Assembly (NCBI RefSeq): GCF_014333615.1
Contig: NZ_JACSCY010000007.1
Span: 1 to 64,000 of the forward strand
Length of the DNA stretch: 64,000 nucleotides
Source of the DNA: Hymenobacter citatus
Lineage (GTDB): Bacteria > Bacteroidota > Bacteroidia > Cytophagales > Hymenobacteraceae
Direction of reading: 5' to 3'
Positions 35,678 to 43,875 of the stretch are shown here, in pieces (within the stretch, counting starts at the first letter, position 1; each line of letters begins with the position of its first letter). Both the position numbers and the translations under genes were made by a program. The notes under the pieces are model-generated. The model searched no databases and was not told the origin of the DNA. It worked only from the letters and a program-made list of their open reading frames with translations.

Positions 35678-35789
35678 GGTGAGATGGTGAGATGGTGAAA
35701 TAGCGAGTTTTATGTTCTGTTAGTGCAGTTTGCGCAAGCGGCGCATCCAGAACATAAAACTCATTATTTCACCATCTCACTATCTCACC
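35678..35789. repeat. long inverted repeat with 42-bp arms, GTTTTATGTTCTG core
   Basis: Arms 35678-35719 and 35748-35789 pair with three mismatches. Each has GGTGAGAT and GGTGAAAT units followed by GAGTTTTATGTTCTG. The loop has GTTTGCGCAAGCGGC, nearly the same as in the copy at 19107-19214 (GTTTGCGCAAGTGGC). The copy spans from the porin stop codon to 13 nt before miaE. Confidence 0.94.
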
Positions 35790-35801
35790 ATTTTCTCTCC
35801 C

Positions 35802-36398
35802 ATGAAAGAAAAAACCATCCTCAAGCTCAAGCTGAATACCGACCCGCGGTGGGTGGATATTGCCAGCAAAAACATCGAAGACATTCTCGTCGACCACGCG
35901 TATTGCGAGCAGAAGGCGGCCAGCACCGGCATTTCGCTGATTGTGAAGTACCCCGAGAAAACGCGGCTGGTAGACGAGCTGACGCTGCTGGTGGCCGAGG
36001 AGTGGAGCCACTTCGAGCGGGTGCTGGAGGAGCTGCGCAAGCGCGGCCACCAGCTAGGCCGCCCCCGCCGCGACGAGTACGTGGTGCAGCTCATGACGCA
36101 CGTGCGCAAGGGCGGCGCCCGCGAGCGGCAGCTCATGGACCAACTCCTAGTATCGGCCCTGATTGAGGCGCGCAGCTGCGAGCGATTTAAGCTGCTCTGG
36201 AAACACATTCCCGACCCCGAGCTGAGCCAGTTCTACTACGAGCTGATGGTGTCCGAAGCCGGCCACTTTGTGAGCTACGTAGACCTAGCCAAAGAATATT
36301 GTGACCCCAAGGAGGTGGACACGCGCCTGCAAGAGCTGCTGAAAATCGAGGGCGACATCGTGACCAGCCTGCCCGTGCGCGACGACCGGATGCACTAA
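35802..36398 (+). CDS. miaE: tRNA-(ms2io6A)-hydroxylase
   Basis: A 198-aa diiron monooxygenase that hydroxylates ms2i6A37 in tRNA. The carboxylate/His ligands lie in VDHAYCEQKAASTGISLIVKYP, VAEEWSHFERV (ExxH), IEARSCERFKLL and VSEAGHFVSYVDLA (ExxH), which is the ferritin-like four-helix pattern of MiaE. ATG 35802 is chosen because the upstream frame runs through the inverted repeat. It uses oxygen and the product of MiaB (gene at 17557). Confidence 0.95.
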   Translation: MKEKTILKLKLNTDPRWVDIASKNIEDILVDHAYCEQKAASTGISLIVKYPEKTRLVDELTLLVAEEWSHFERVLEELRKRGHQLGRPRRDEYVVQLMTHVRKGGARERQLMDQLLVSALIEARSCERFKLLWKHIPDPELSQFYYELMVSEAGHFVSYVDLAKEYCDPKEVDTRLQELLKIEGDIVTSLPVRDDRMH

Positions 36399-36466
36399 TC
36401 CTCAGGTAAATAGGAAAAAGCACGGAGAAATTGCCAACGGACGTAAAACGTCCTATATTGGCTTTT

Positions 36467-36937
36467 ATGAATATACGCTACTCCTTCCTGCTTTTCTTAT
36501 TCTGGTTGCCTTTGGGGGCGTGGGCGCAGGGGCCGATGCCTGTGTCCCGGCAGCTTAATTTTTGTGGTCAGCCCTATACGGCGCCGGTGGGCTGCGTGGC
36601 CGTCACGGAGCACGAGCTGGCCTGCGAGGATGCGCAGCTAAGCTGGGTCTACCTCGATTTCAAGGACTACCGCGCCCTGGGCGAGGAGTACATAGCGCAG
36701 GTGCGGCGCGGACTAAAAGGCGTTCATCAAGAACCGGCTACTTTCTACCTGCTTGGCAATGAGGTGAAGGGGTATAAGCTAACGTATAAGAACTTTAATG
36801 GGTTGGCCTATAGACTCGTAGCGTGCAGTGTGGTGAACGGGCAGCCGCTGGTGATACAACTCACCACGCCCACCGACCCGGTAAGCAACGCGGCCATTCC
36901 GGCGTTTGCGCAGCAATTTGTGCGGGTGAGCAAGTAA
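36467..36937 (+). CDS. exported hypothetical protein
   Basis: A 156-aa secreted or periplasmic protein. The signal peptide is MNIRYSFLLFLFWLPLGAWAQ. The mature part begins GPMPVSRQLNFCGQPYTAPVGC and has four Cys in its first 50 residues (FCGQ, GCVAV, ACED), which may form disulfides. No known domain is evident. It stands alone between miaE and a GH2 gene and has no terminator. Confidence 0.7.
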   Translation: MNIRYSFLLFLFWLPLGAWAQGPMPVSRQLNFCGQPYTAPVGCVAVTEHELACEDAQLSWVYLDFKDYRALGEEYIAQVRRGLKGVHQEPATFYLLGNEVKGYKLTYKNFNGLAYRLVACSVVNGQPLVIQLTTPTDPVSNAAIPAFAQQFVRVSK

Positions 36938-37114
36938 TACCTGGCGTCAGCGGTGCAGGAAGAATGGGTAGGGTGTGAAACTTGGTGCCGGCACGCAGCT
37001 TTGGCAGTGGGTTGCAGTCTTTGCAATACGCTGGAATGGCCGCAACTATTCAGCAAAAACTACGGTACTGCCGGATACTCCGTCCTTCGCTTCCATTCAC
37101 CAAAACCCTACCCT

Positions 37115-39076
37115 ATGCTGCTTTTCCAACGACTCTGTTTGTTGGCTGGCGTTAGCGCCGTCTTGTGTGGCGCCGGCTCCGGTGCCTACGCCCAAGCGCC
37201 AGCCAGTACTACCCCCGAGGTGCGCAAAGCGCCCATCATGAGCCGGTGGGAAAAGAAAGTAACCCCCGACAACGCTTGGCGCGAGTATCCGCGCCCCCAA
37301 CTAGTACGCCCGCAGTGGCAAAACCTAAACGGGCAGTGGGACTACGCCATCACCACTCAAACGGTGCCCGCGCCTACCTCGTTCGAGGGGAAGATTCTGG
37401 TACCTTTCTGCATAGAATCGACCCTGTCGGGCGTGACCAAGCCCCTGCGCCCTGAGCAGCGCCTGTGGTACCGCCGCTTCCTGCAAGTGCCCACGCAGTG
37501 GCAGGGCCAGCGGGTGCTGCTGCACTTCGGGGCCGTAGACTACGAGTGCAGCCTGTGGCTGAACGGCGGACTGGTAGGCAGCCACACCGGCGGCTCCGAC
37601 CCGTTCAGCTTCGACATTACGGACTTTCTGAAAACCGACGGCGACAACGAACTGGTGCTGGGCGTGACTGACCCGAGCTCTACCGGCGAGCAGCCCCGCG
37701 GCAAGCAGGTCACCAACCCCGAGGGTATTTGGTACACGCCCGTATCGGGTATCTGGCAAACGGTGTGGATGGAGCCTGTGCCCACAGCCGGCTACCTCGA
37801 AGAGGTGCGCCTCACGCCCGAGGTAGACTCCAGCCGCTTGCGCGTGGAGGCGCTTTTGCACCGCCCCGTGAGCGAACGGAACTACACCAGCGCTATCCGC
37901 GTCACGGCCATGGATGGGAAGAAAACGGTGGCCAGCACGGTGGTGAAGGTAGGGCAGGTGGCCTACCTCAACATTGCCAAACCCAAGCTCTGGTCGCCCG
38001 ATAAGCCGTTTCTGTATGATGTGAAAACGGAACTGGTGACCGTAGAAGACCCCTTCGGCGACATGGAGCGCAACAAGCGCCCCCGCAACGGGCGGCCCCT
38101 GGCCGATGCCTACGCCAAAGCCAATGTGGTAGGTGCACCCACCGACGTGGTGACGGGCTACTTTGCCATGCGTAAGATTTCGCTGGGGCCAGGGCCGGTG
38201 CCGGGCCAGCCAGTGTTGCTGCTCAACGATAAGTTTGTGTTTCAGAACGGCCCGCTCGACCAGGGCTGGTGGCCGGCCGGGCTGCTCACGCCGCCTTCGG
38301 ATGAGGCCATGATTTTCGAGATTGACTTCCTGAAGCAGTCCGGCTTCAACATGCTGCGCAAGCACATCAAGGTAGAGCCCGACCGCTACTACTACCAGGC
38401 CGACCGCCTGGGCATCCTGATCTGGCAGGACATGCCCTCCGGCTTCCTCGACCATACCTCCCAAAACGACCACAACGGCGTAAAGCAGGAACCTCTGCGC
38501 CGCTCCCTGGCCAAGGAGCAGTTTGAGCTGGAGCTGCACCGCATGATTGACCGCCTCTACAACCACCCCAGCATCGTGACCTGGGTGGTGCACAATGAAG
38601 GCTGGGGTGAATATGACAACCAGCGCCTCGCTGCCCAAACGCAGAAACTTGACCCGAGCCGCCTGGTAAACGCCGTGAGCGGCTGGAACGACCGGGGCGC
38701 CGGCGACTTCTTCGACATCCATACCTACGAGGAGGAGCCCCGTGCCCCGGAGGCCAAACCCAACCGCGCCGTGGTGATAGGGGAGTTTGGCGGCATTGGC
38801 TGGCCCATTGAAGGACACCTCTGGAACCCCGAGATGCGTAACTGGGGCTACCAAACCTACCACGATGCCAAAGCCGTGGAAGACGCCTACCGGAAGAAAT
38901 ACGCCAAAATCATTGACTACTACCAGAATCGGGCACTTTCGGCTGCTGTCTATACCCAAACCACTGATGTGGAAGGCGAAATCAACGGCCTGCTGACGTA
39001 TGACCGGGAGGTTATCAAAATCCCGGTGAAAACGCTGCGCAAGATTCACGCACCGCTATTCAAGGAGGTGAAGTAA
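37115..39076 (+). CDS. glycoside hydrolase family 2 protein, exported
   Basis: A 653-aa GH2 enzyme with a signal peptide (LLFQRLCLLAGVSAVLCGAGSGAYAQ). Domain order is jelly-roll sugar-binding (RRFLQVPTQWQGQRVLLHFGAVDYECSLWLNG), immunoglobulin-like (VEPVPTAGYLEEVRL onward) and TIM barrel. The acid/base is Glu495 in VVHNEGWGE, and the nucleophile is probably Glu557 in VIGEFGG. Specificity (beta-galactosidase, glucuronidase, mannosidase or other) cannot be decided. ATG 37115 follows CCCT and begins the signal peptide; a longer upstream frame is not protein-like. A bidirectional terminator follows. Confidence 0.92.
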   Translation: MLLFQRLCLLAGVSAVLCGAGSGAYAQAPASTTPEVRKAPIMSRWEKKVTPDNAWREYPRPQLVRPQWQNLNGQWDYAITTQTVPAPTSFEGKILVPFCIESTLSGVTKPLRPEQRLWYRRFLQVPTQWQGQRVLLHFGAVDYECSLWLNGGLVGSHTGGSDPFSFDITDFLKTDGDNELVLGVTDPSSTGEQPRGKQVTNPEGIWYTPVSGIWQTVWMEPVPTAGYLEEVRLTPEVDSSRLRVEALLHRPVSERNYTSAIRVTAMDGKKTVASTVVKVGQVAYLNIAKPKLWSPDKPFLYDVKTELVTVEDPFGDMERNKRPRNGRPLADAYAKANVVGAPTDVVTGYFAMRKISLGPGPVPGQPVLLLNDKFVFQNGPLDQGWWPAGLLTPPSDEAMIFEIDFLKQSGFNMLRKHIKVEPDRYYYQADRLGILIWQDMPSGFLDHTSQNDHNGVKQEPLRRSLAKEQFELELHRMIDRLYNHPSIVTWVVHNEGWGEYDNQRLAAQTQKLDPSRLVNAVSGWNDRGAGDFFDIHTYEEEPRAPEAKPNRAVVIGEFGGIGWPIEGHLWNPEMRNWGYQTYHDAKAVEDAYRKKYAKIIDYYQNRALSAAVYTQTTDVEGEINGLLTYDREVIKIPVKTLRKIHAPLFKEVK

Positions 39077-39160
39077 GCCCTACCTCTCGTATCTGTTGTT
39101 GTAGTTCGCTTATGCGCAGCGTAACAACCCGACGAAGACGCGGAATAAATGCCGTTTACT

Positions 39161-39203
39161 AAAAGCGCGCCGTTGCTGATTATGCCAGCAACGGCGCGCT
39201 TTT
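39161..39203. terminator. bidirectional terminator
   Basis: An 18-bp perfect stem (AAAAGCGCGCCGTTGCTG and complement) with a 7-nt loop and four T lies between the convergent GH2 and SDR genes. It is 85 nt after the GH2 stop. Confidence 0.93.
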
Positions 39204-39246
39204 GGTTTAAGGAATCAATGTACAAGAATTTATAAATCAGGCCGCC

Positions 39247-39999
39247 TTACAGCACTATTCCCCCGGTTACCTCCAGGCGCTGGCCATTGAGCCAGCGGGC
39301 CGCATCGGTGCAGAGGAAAGCGACGATGCCGCCGATATCGTCGGGCTCGGCCGTGCGGCCCAGAGCCGTGGCTTGGGCCACCCAGGCGCGCATCTCGGGC
39401 GTATCCGGCATCGCGCCGCCACCAAATACGGCGCCGGGCGCAACCACGTTGGCCGCAATGCCCCGACTGCCCAACTCCACGGCCAAGTAGCGGGTGAAAA
39501 CTTCCACCGCCCCTTTCATGCTGGCGTAGGCTGAAAAGCCCGCATAGGAACTACGCGCGGACACTGTGGAAATGTTGATGATACGGCCGCCGTCGCGCAG
39601 CAGGGGCAGCGCCTTTTGCGTGAGGAAGTACACGCCCTTGAGGTGGATGTTGAGCATCTCATCAAACTGCGCTTCCGTTGTTTCAGCAATGGGGGCGCTC
39701 AGGCTGGTGCCGGCGTTGTTGATGAGAAAGTCGAACCGATCGGTACCAAAAGTGTCGGCCAGCACCGCGGCAACCTGGTCGAAAAAGGCGCCAAAGGTAT
39801 TGATATCAGCCACGTTTAGGGGTAGGGCTACGGCGCGGTGGCCCAGGGCTTCAATTTCGGCAACTACGGCGGCGGCTTCGGCCTGCTGGCTGCGGTAGGT
39901 GAGGATAACATCGATGCCCTGCTGGGCTAGTTTCAGGGCCATGTCTTTGCCTAAGCCCCGGCTGCCGCCGGTTACGAGTGCTATGTTGGAAGTGCTCAT
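39247..39999 (-). CDS. SDR family oxidoreductase
   Basis: A 250-aa classical short-chain dehydrogenase. TGGSRGLG at residues 10-17 binds the cofactor, NNAG follows near residue 93, and the catalytic Tyr-Lys are in YASMK near residue 158. LNVADINTF may favour NADP. The C-terminus WLNGQRLEVTGGIVL is typical of FabG-like members. The substrate is unknown. The gene lies 92 nt after an AraC-family regulator on the same strand, which may control it. Confidence 0.92.
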   Translation of the reverse strand: MSTSNIALVTGGSRGLGKDMALKLAQQGIDVILTYRSQQAEAAAVVAEIEALGHRAVALPLNVADINTFGAFFDQVAAVLADTFGTDRFDFLINNAGTSLSAPIAETTEAQFDEMLNIHLKGVYFLTQKALPLLRDGGRIINISTVSARSSYAGFSAYASMKGAVEVFTRYLAVELGSRGIAANVVAPGAVFGGGAMPDTPEMRAWVAQATALGRTAEPDDIGGIVAFLCTDAARWLNGQRLEVTGGIVL

Positions 40000-40091
40000 A
40001 GAAGCGCATTTGTGGTGTTAATTGAACACGACAAAGGTCTCCCGAGCAGCTTCCTGCGATGTTGTACTCGTCAATCCGCTTATTGTAGAAA

Positions 40092-41036
40092 TCAAATCGG
40101 CACGGCTTCCTGCGCCCGAAAAGCGCCGGGGCTCAGGGTGGCATAGCGGCGGAAAGAGTGCGAGAAGTGCGCCACGTCGACAAAGCCCAGGCTGTCGGCA
40201 ATTTCCCAGAGCGTCCAGTCGGTTTGGCGCAGCAGGGCCTTGGCCTCCTGCGCCCGCCGCCCGCTGATGAGGTCGGTGGTGGTACGACCGGTACTGTCTT
40301 TCAGTACTTTATTGAGGTGGTTGACGTGTACGGCCAGTTGATCGGCAAAATCCTTGGCCGTGCGCAGCGACACGCGCTGTTGGGGCGTGGTAAGCGGAAA
40401 CTGCCGCTCCAGCAGTTCCACGAAGCGCGAGCTGAGCCGGGCCGCCGCCGAGTGGGCGGGATGCAGCGCCGTGCTGGGCTGCCGCCTCTGCCCCAGGTGC
40501 AGCAACTCCAACACGTAGGCCCGCAGCAGGTCATACTTGTAGGCGTAGTCGGAGGATAATTCCTCGTGCATCTTCGCGAAAATGGCCTCTACCCGTGCTA
40601 CCTCAACCGGGGTTAGCTGAAATACAAGGTAGCCATCGGCCCGGAACAGGGGCAGCTCGTCGGGGGTAAGCCCCCCAAGGACTGGTAGTAAAAATTCGGC
40701 CGTGAAAAGGCAGAACTGCCCCCGCTGCATTTCGGCGGGTCGCCACTGAAACGAGACTTTAGGCGTCGAAAACACCAGGGTGTCGGGCGCAATATCAATA
40801 GTCTGATCAGCGTATTCGGCGCGGCTGTGACTGCGCAACAAGCTGATTTTGTAGAACGAGCGGCAGGGGTAGGACGTGCCGGGCCGCAGTTGGGCGGACT
40901 GCCAGAAGTTGGTCAAATCAAACACATTGAAATGGCCGACCTCGCGCTGAATGCCTCCGGGCAGCAGGGCGCTCAGGTCGAGTCCGGTGCAGGGAGCCAG
41001 TTCCTGATACAGGTCCTGTAGGGCAGCAGTCGTCAT
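40092..41036 (-). CDS. AraC family transcriptional regulator
   Basis: A 314-aa regulator. Residues 1-190 form a cupin-like sensing domain without enzyme motifs. The C-terminal 100 residues hold two helix-turn-helix units: TAKDFADQLAVHVNHLNKVLKDSTGRTTTDLI and the conserved second unit WEIADSLGFVDVAHFSHSFRRYATLSPGAFR. It binds DNA as an activator of nearby genes, here most likely the SDR gene that follows. ATG 41036 is preferred over a TTG 13 codons upstream because a perfect 13-bp inverted repeat lies between. The same arrangement occurs with the regulator at 47220. Confidence 0.93.
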   Translation of the reverse strand: MTTAALQDLYQELAPCTGLDLSALLPGGIQREVGHFNVFDLTNFWQSAQLRPGTSYPCRSFYKISLLRSHSRAEYADQTIDIAPDTLVFSTPKVSFQWRPAEMQRGQFCLFTAEFLLPVLGGLTPDELPLFRADGYLVFQLTPVEVARVEAIFAKMHEELSSDYAYKYDLLRAYVLELLHLGQRRQPSTALHPAHSAAARLSSRFVELLERQFPLTTPQQRVSLRTAKDFADQLAVHVNHLNKVLKDSTGRTTTDLISGRRAQEAKALLRQTDWTLWEIADSLGFVDVAHFSHSFRRYATLSPGAFRAQEAVPI

Positions 41037-41040
41037 GGCG

Positions 41041-41073
41041 GTGGGTTGCTTTGTAAGATTCAAAGCAACCCAC
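41041..41073. promoter_or_regulatory. perfect 13-bp inverted repeat upstream of an araC-type gene
   Basis: GTGGGTTGCTTTG and CAAAGCAACCCAC are separated by 7 nt. The repeat ends 4 nt before the ATG at 41036 and is probably the binding site of the regulator itself. It shares the half-site word TGCTTTG with the repeat at 47147-47177. Confidence 0.65.
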
Positions 41074-41142
41074 AACCGGCCGCAAAGTTTGCCGGTATCT
41101 GCGCGTCAGGCCAAAGCCAACAGCACGACGCTCAGATGTCGG

Positions 41143-42240
41143 CTACTGCGCTGTGCCTACCTGCGCTGAGGCCGTTTTCAAGGCCAGCAACGCCCCATCC
41201 GACACGTCGCCGAACAGCGATACACCGGCTGCGCCGTTGCGCAGGGCGTTGGTAATGCCTTGCTGCACCTCCGCGTCGTTCTTGAAATCGGGGAGAAAGA
41301 GGCCGGCGTAGAGCGGAAATTTGCCGTTGAGGGCCTGCACGCCTTCGGCCACGGCTTGCCCAATCCAGGCTACGTTTTCTTTGTAGAACCCGTGGTAGAT
41401 CATGGGGCACACGCCGCTGATGTTCCAGTTCACCCAGTCCTGCTTCACGTTGCGGTGGGCAATGTCGGGGGTAGGGAACACGGCGGCCGTCATGGGTTTC
41501 TTGTACTTCTGAGCCACCTTCATTAGGCGCTCTACCACCCGGTTCACGCGCTGGTAGCGAAACACCCGCCACGAGGGGCTGGCCTCCGGATACTGCACCG
41601 TGTCGATATCAATACCATGTTCGGCCTTATAAGCGGCTTTGCAGACCGGGCAGTAGCAGAAATCGTACTCCGGCAGCTCGCTGGTTTGCACAATCTTGTA
41701 CTTGTCCCACAGGTTTACGGGCAGAATTACGTCGCAGAAGCGCACGTAGTCGAGGTGCACGCCGTCTACGTAGTCCTTTTTCAGGGCGGCTTCGTAGTCG
41801 TCGGCCAGGTACTGTTTCACCTCCTCGCGCGAGGGGCACAGCCAGCGGTAGTAATCTACGTAGGGTGGGTGGGTGGCGCAGGATTTGCCCGTGCGGCTCA
41901 CGGCGTACCACTCGGGATGGGCCGCCAGCAAGGACTTTTCGCCGCGGTTCATGGTCCAGATCCAGCGGTGAGCCTCCAGCTTCTGGGCTTTAGCGGCGCG
42001 GCAGTGCTTTTCACTGTCGGCCTCGAAGAAAATGCCGCGCACGCCCGCGTCGTAATACTTGCGGTAGCGCTCGGCCAGCTGTTGCTCGGTGTCTTTGGCA
42101 TCGGGGTTAGTCCATACCCAGTGCTTCCAGCGGGTTTTGGGCGCGGCTGCGGGCACGGCCGCGGCGGCCACACTGGGTAGGAGTGAGGCGGAGAGGCCCG
42201 CTACTACGCTGTTTTTAACAAAATTCCGCCGGGTTGTCAT
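41143..42240 (-). CDS. Tat-exported GH10-like (GHL10-type) putative glycoside hydrolase
   Basis: A 365-aa protein with a twin-arginine signal (TTRRNFVKNSVVAGLSASLL) and a TIM-barrel-like body. KYYDAGVRGIFFEADSE and KKDYVDGVHLDYVRFCD, with Asp and Tyr-Arg of the barrel strand, match the hypothetical GHL10 glycosidase-like group (PF02638). A CxxC pair lies in FCYCPVCKAAYKAEHG and might bind a metal. Catalytic specificity is unknown. ATG 42240 is chosen because the Tat motif follows; upstream sequence up to 42399 is an inverted repeat. It follows the asparagine-synthetase-B-like gene on the same strand. Confidence 0.8.
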   Translation of the reverse strand: MTTRRNFVKNSVVAGLSASLLPSVAAAAVPAAAPKTRWKHWVWTNPDAKDTEQQLAERYRKYYDAGVRGIFFEADSEKHCRAAKAQKLEAHRWIWTMNRGEKSLLAAHPEWYAVSRTGKSCATHPPYVDYYRWLCPSREEVKQYLADDYEAALKKDYVDGVHLDYVRFCDVILPVNLWDKYKIVQTSELPEYDFCYCPVCKAAYKAEHGIDIDTVQYPEASPSWRVFRYQRVNRVVERLMKVAQKYKKPMTAAVFPTPDIAHRNVKQDWVNWNISGVCPMIYHGFYKENVAWIGQAVAEGVQALNGKFPLYAGLFLPDFKNDAEVQQGITNALRNGAAGVSLFGDVSDGALLALKTASAQVGTAQ

Positions 42241-42296
42241 AGAGGTTGAGGGTTTTGGAGGTAGGGCAAAGAAAGTCAAGGCGAATATAATAGTAC

Positions 42297-42399
42297 TGTC
42301 ATCCTGAGTGCAGCGAAGGACCTTATGCCAGTTGAACGAGTCGTTGGTACGCTTGCCGTTCACACGTGATAAGGTCCTTCGCTGCACTCAGGATGACAG
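42297..42399. repeat. GTCATCCTGAGT-family inverted repeat, copy 4
   Basis: The arms 42297-42327 and 42369-42399 are perfect complements over 31 bp (CTGTCATCCTGAGTGCAGCG and GAAGGACCTTAT). The base change GAGT instead of GAGC is matched on the other arm, an example of covariation. The loop is 41 nt. Confidence 0.95.
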
Positions 42400-42419
42400 A
42401 TGATATTTCCAATAACGGC

Positions 42420-43697
42420 CTAGGTTTTCTGCTTCTTCTTCTTGGCCGCGGGGAAGAGTACGTTGTTGAGAATCAGGCGGTAGCCGGGAGAGTTGGGGTG
42501 CAGGGACAGGTCGGTAGGCTCTTCCTCTACCATGTGCTGGTAGTCCTCGGGGTCGTGGCCGCCGTAGAACGTCCAGGTGCCTTTGCCCAGCGTGCCGTGC
42601 ATGTAGCGCACCTCGCCGGAGGCCTTGTTTTCGCCCATTATCACCACGTCGGGCTTGATGAGCGACTTGCGAAACGCGGTGGTCTGACCCATAAAGCCTT
42701 TTATCACCTTCTCGTGGTCCTGCGTGAGCATGGTGGGCACGGGGTCGTACTTGGCCGAAAACGTGAACAGCTGGAAGTAGTCGTTTCCCTCGTACACGCC
42801 CCGCTCGGCGGGCTGCATGTCGATGTTGGAGAATTCGTACTCGTATGGGTCGCGCACGATCTGGAAGTTCTGGAAGGCCAGCGTGCGGTTGAAGTTGAGC
42901 TTGCTTTGGGCCTGCGGATCGGCCGGGTCGCCGTCGTACATGCTTTCCACCATGTCTACGCCCAGGCCGGCCAGGGCAATGTCGTAGGTGTCGGTGGCGC
43001 CGCACATGGCAAACATGAAGCCGCCACCGGCAATAAAGGCCTGCATTTTGGTCACCACGGCGCCTTTCATCTCGCTCACCTTGGCAAAGCCGTTGCGCTT
43101 GGCCGCGGCTTCGGAGTCGCGCTGCTGCTGCTGGTACCAGGGCCGGAAGCGGTAGTTGCGGTAGAATTTGCCGTACTCGCCCGTAAAGTCTTCGTGGTGG
43201 ATGTGCAGCCAGTCGTACTTGGGCAGGTCGCCGCGCAGCACTTCGTCGTCGTAAATCTGGGTGTAGGGAATTTCGGCGTAGGCCAGCACCAGCGTCACGG
43301 CATCGTCCCAGGGCTGCTTGCCTTTGGGCGTGTACACCGCAATTTTGGGTACCTTCTCCAGCTTCATGATGTCCATGTTGGCGTTAGGGTCGGCAATCTG
43401 GCTGAGTACGCCCGTGTACTGCGCCTCCGAAATCACCTGGTAGGTGACGCCGCGCACGGCCAGCTCGTTTTCGGCGCCGGCCACCGCGTCGAAGGCAAAG
43501 GCCCCGCCCCGGTAGTTCAGGAGCCAGTCCACTTCCACCTGCTTGCCCAGCAGCCAGTAGGCAATGCCGTAGGCCTTCAGGTGCTCTTTCTGCGCCTCAT
43601 CCATGGGGATGAGAATATGGTTGGCCCAGGCCGCCACGGGCGCGCCTACCCAGAGAGCGACCAGCAGCAGAAGAGGAGAAAAACGCTTCAACATCAT
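42420..43697 (-). CDS. exported protein of the 'asparagine synthetase B' family (name doubtful)
   Basis: A 425-aa protein. Databases often label this Bacteroidota family asparagine synthetase B, but I see neither an N-terminal Cys glutaminase domain nor an ATP PP-loop (SGGxDS). Instead there is a signal peptide (MMLKRFSPLLLLVALWVGAPVAAWA) and a body with NHILIPMDEAQKEHLKAYG, IHHEDFTGEYGKFYRNY and GGGFMFAMCGATDTYDIA, more like a ThuA/DUF4159-type amidotransferase-like fold. It is periplasmic or surface-exposed. Function unknown. It ends in the basic tail KKKKQKT. Start at 43697 or the next Met at 43694. Confidence 0.8.
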   Translation of the reverse strand: MMLKRFSPLLLLVALWVGAPVAAWANHILIPMDEAQKEHLKAYGIAYWLLGKQVEVDWLLNYRGGAFAFDAVAGAENELAVRGVTYQVISEAQYTGVLSQIADPNANMDIMKLEKVPKIAVYTPKGKQPWDDAVTLVLAYAEIPYTQIYDDEVLRGDLPKYDWLHIHHEDFTGEYGKFYRNYRFRPWYQQQQRDSEAAAKRNGFAKVSEMKGAVVTKMQAFIAGGGFMFAMCGATDTYDIALAGLGVDMVESMYDGDPADPQAQSKLNFNRTLAFQNFQIVRDPYEYEFSNIDMQPAERGVYEGNDYFQLFTFSAKYDPVPTMLTQDHEKVIKGFMGQTTAFRKSLIKPDVVIMGENKASGEVRYMHGTLGKGTWTFYGGHDPEDYQHMVEEEPTDLSLHPNSPGYRLILNNVLFPAAKKKKQKT

Positions 43698-43778
43698 AGC
43701 TTCAACAACTAAAAACCGCGAAAAAAGAACAACGCGCTCAGCCCAAAAAACGAGATAAAAGCCCGTATCGCATCTAAA

Positions 43779-43786
43779 CAAATGTA
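43779..43786 (-). promoter_or_regulatory. -7 box (TACATTTG) for the gene ending at 42420
   Basis: TACATTTG matches TAnnTTTG and lies 81 nt before the start codon. The upstream region is GC-rich without a clear -33 element. Confidence 0.4.
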
Positions 43787-43875
43787 GCGAAACGGGGCGG
43801 GAGTTGTGCTGAAAGCGCCTACCTTGCACTACCCACTATCCAGCGCGTTGCCGGGTAGCTGCACCACGTTTTGCC

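Noticed and set aside
36953..37114. 54-codon upstream extension of the GH2 gene
   Set aside because: It would bury the signal peptide inside the protein; the ATG at 37115 directly precedes a good signal sequence.
37325..39049. A 574-codon minus-strand open frame
   Set aside because: Fully antisense to the GH2 gene, whose catalytic motifs are intact; no recognisable domain in the antisense product.
42366..43712. A 448-codon plus-strand open frame
   Set aside because: Antisense to the exported 42420-43697 protein, starting within an inverted repeat; His/Val/Gly-rich shadow translation.
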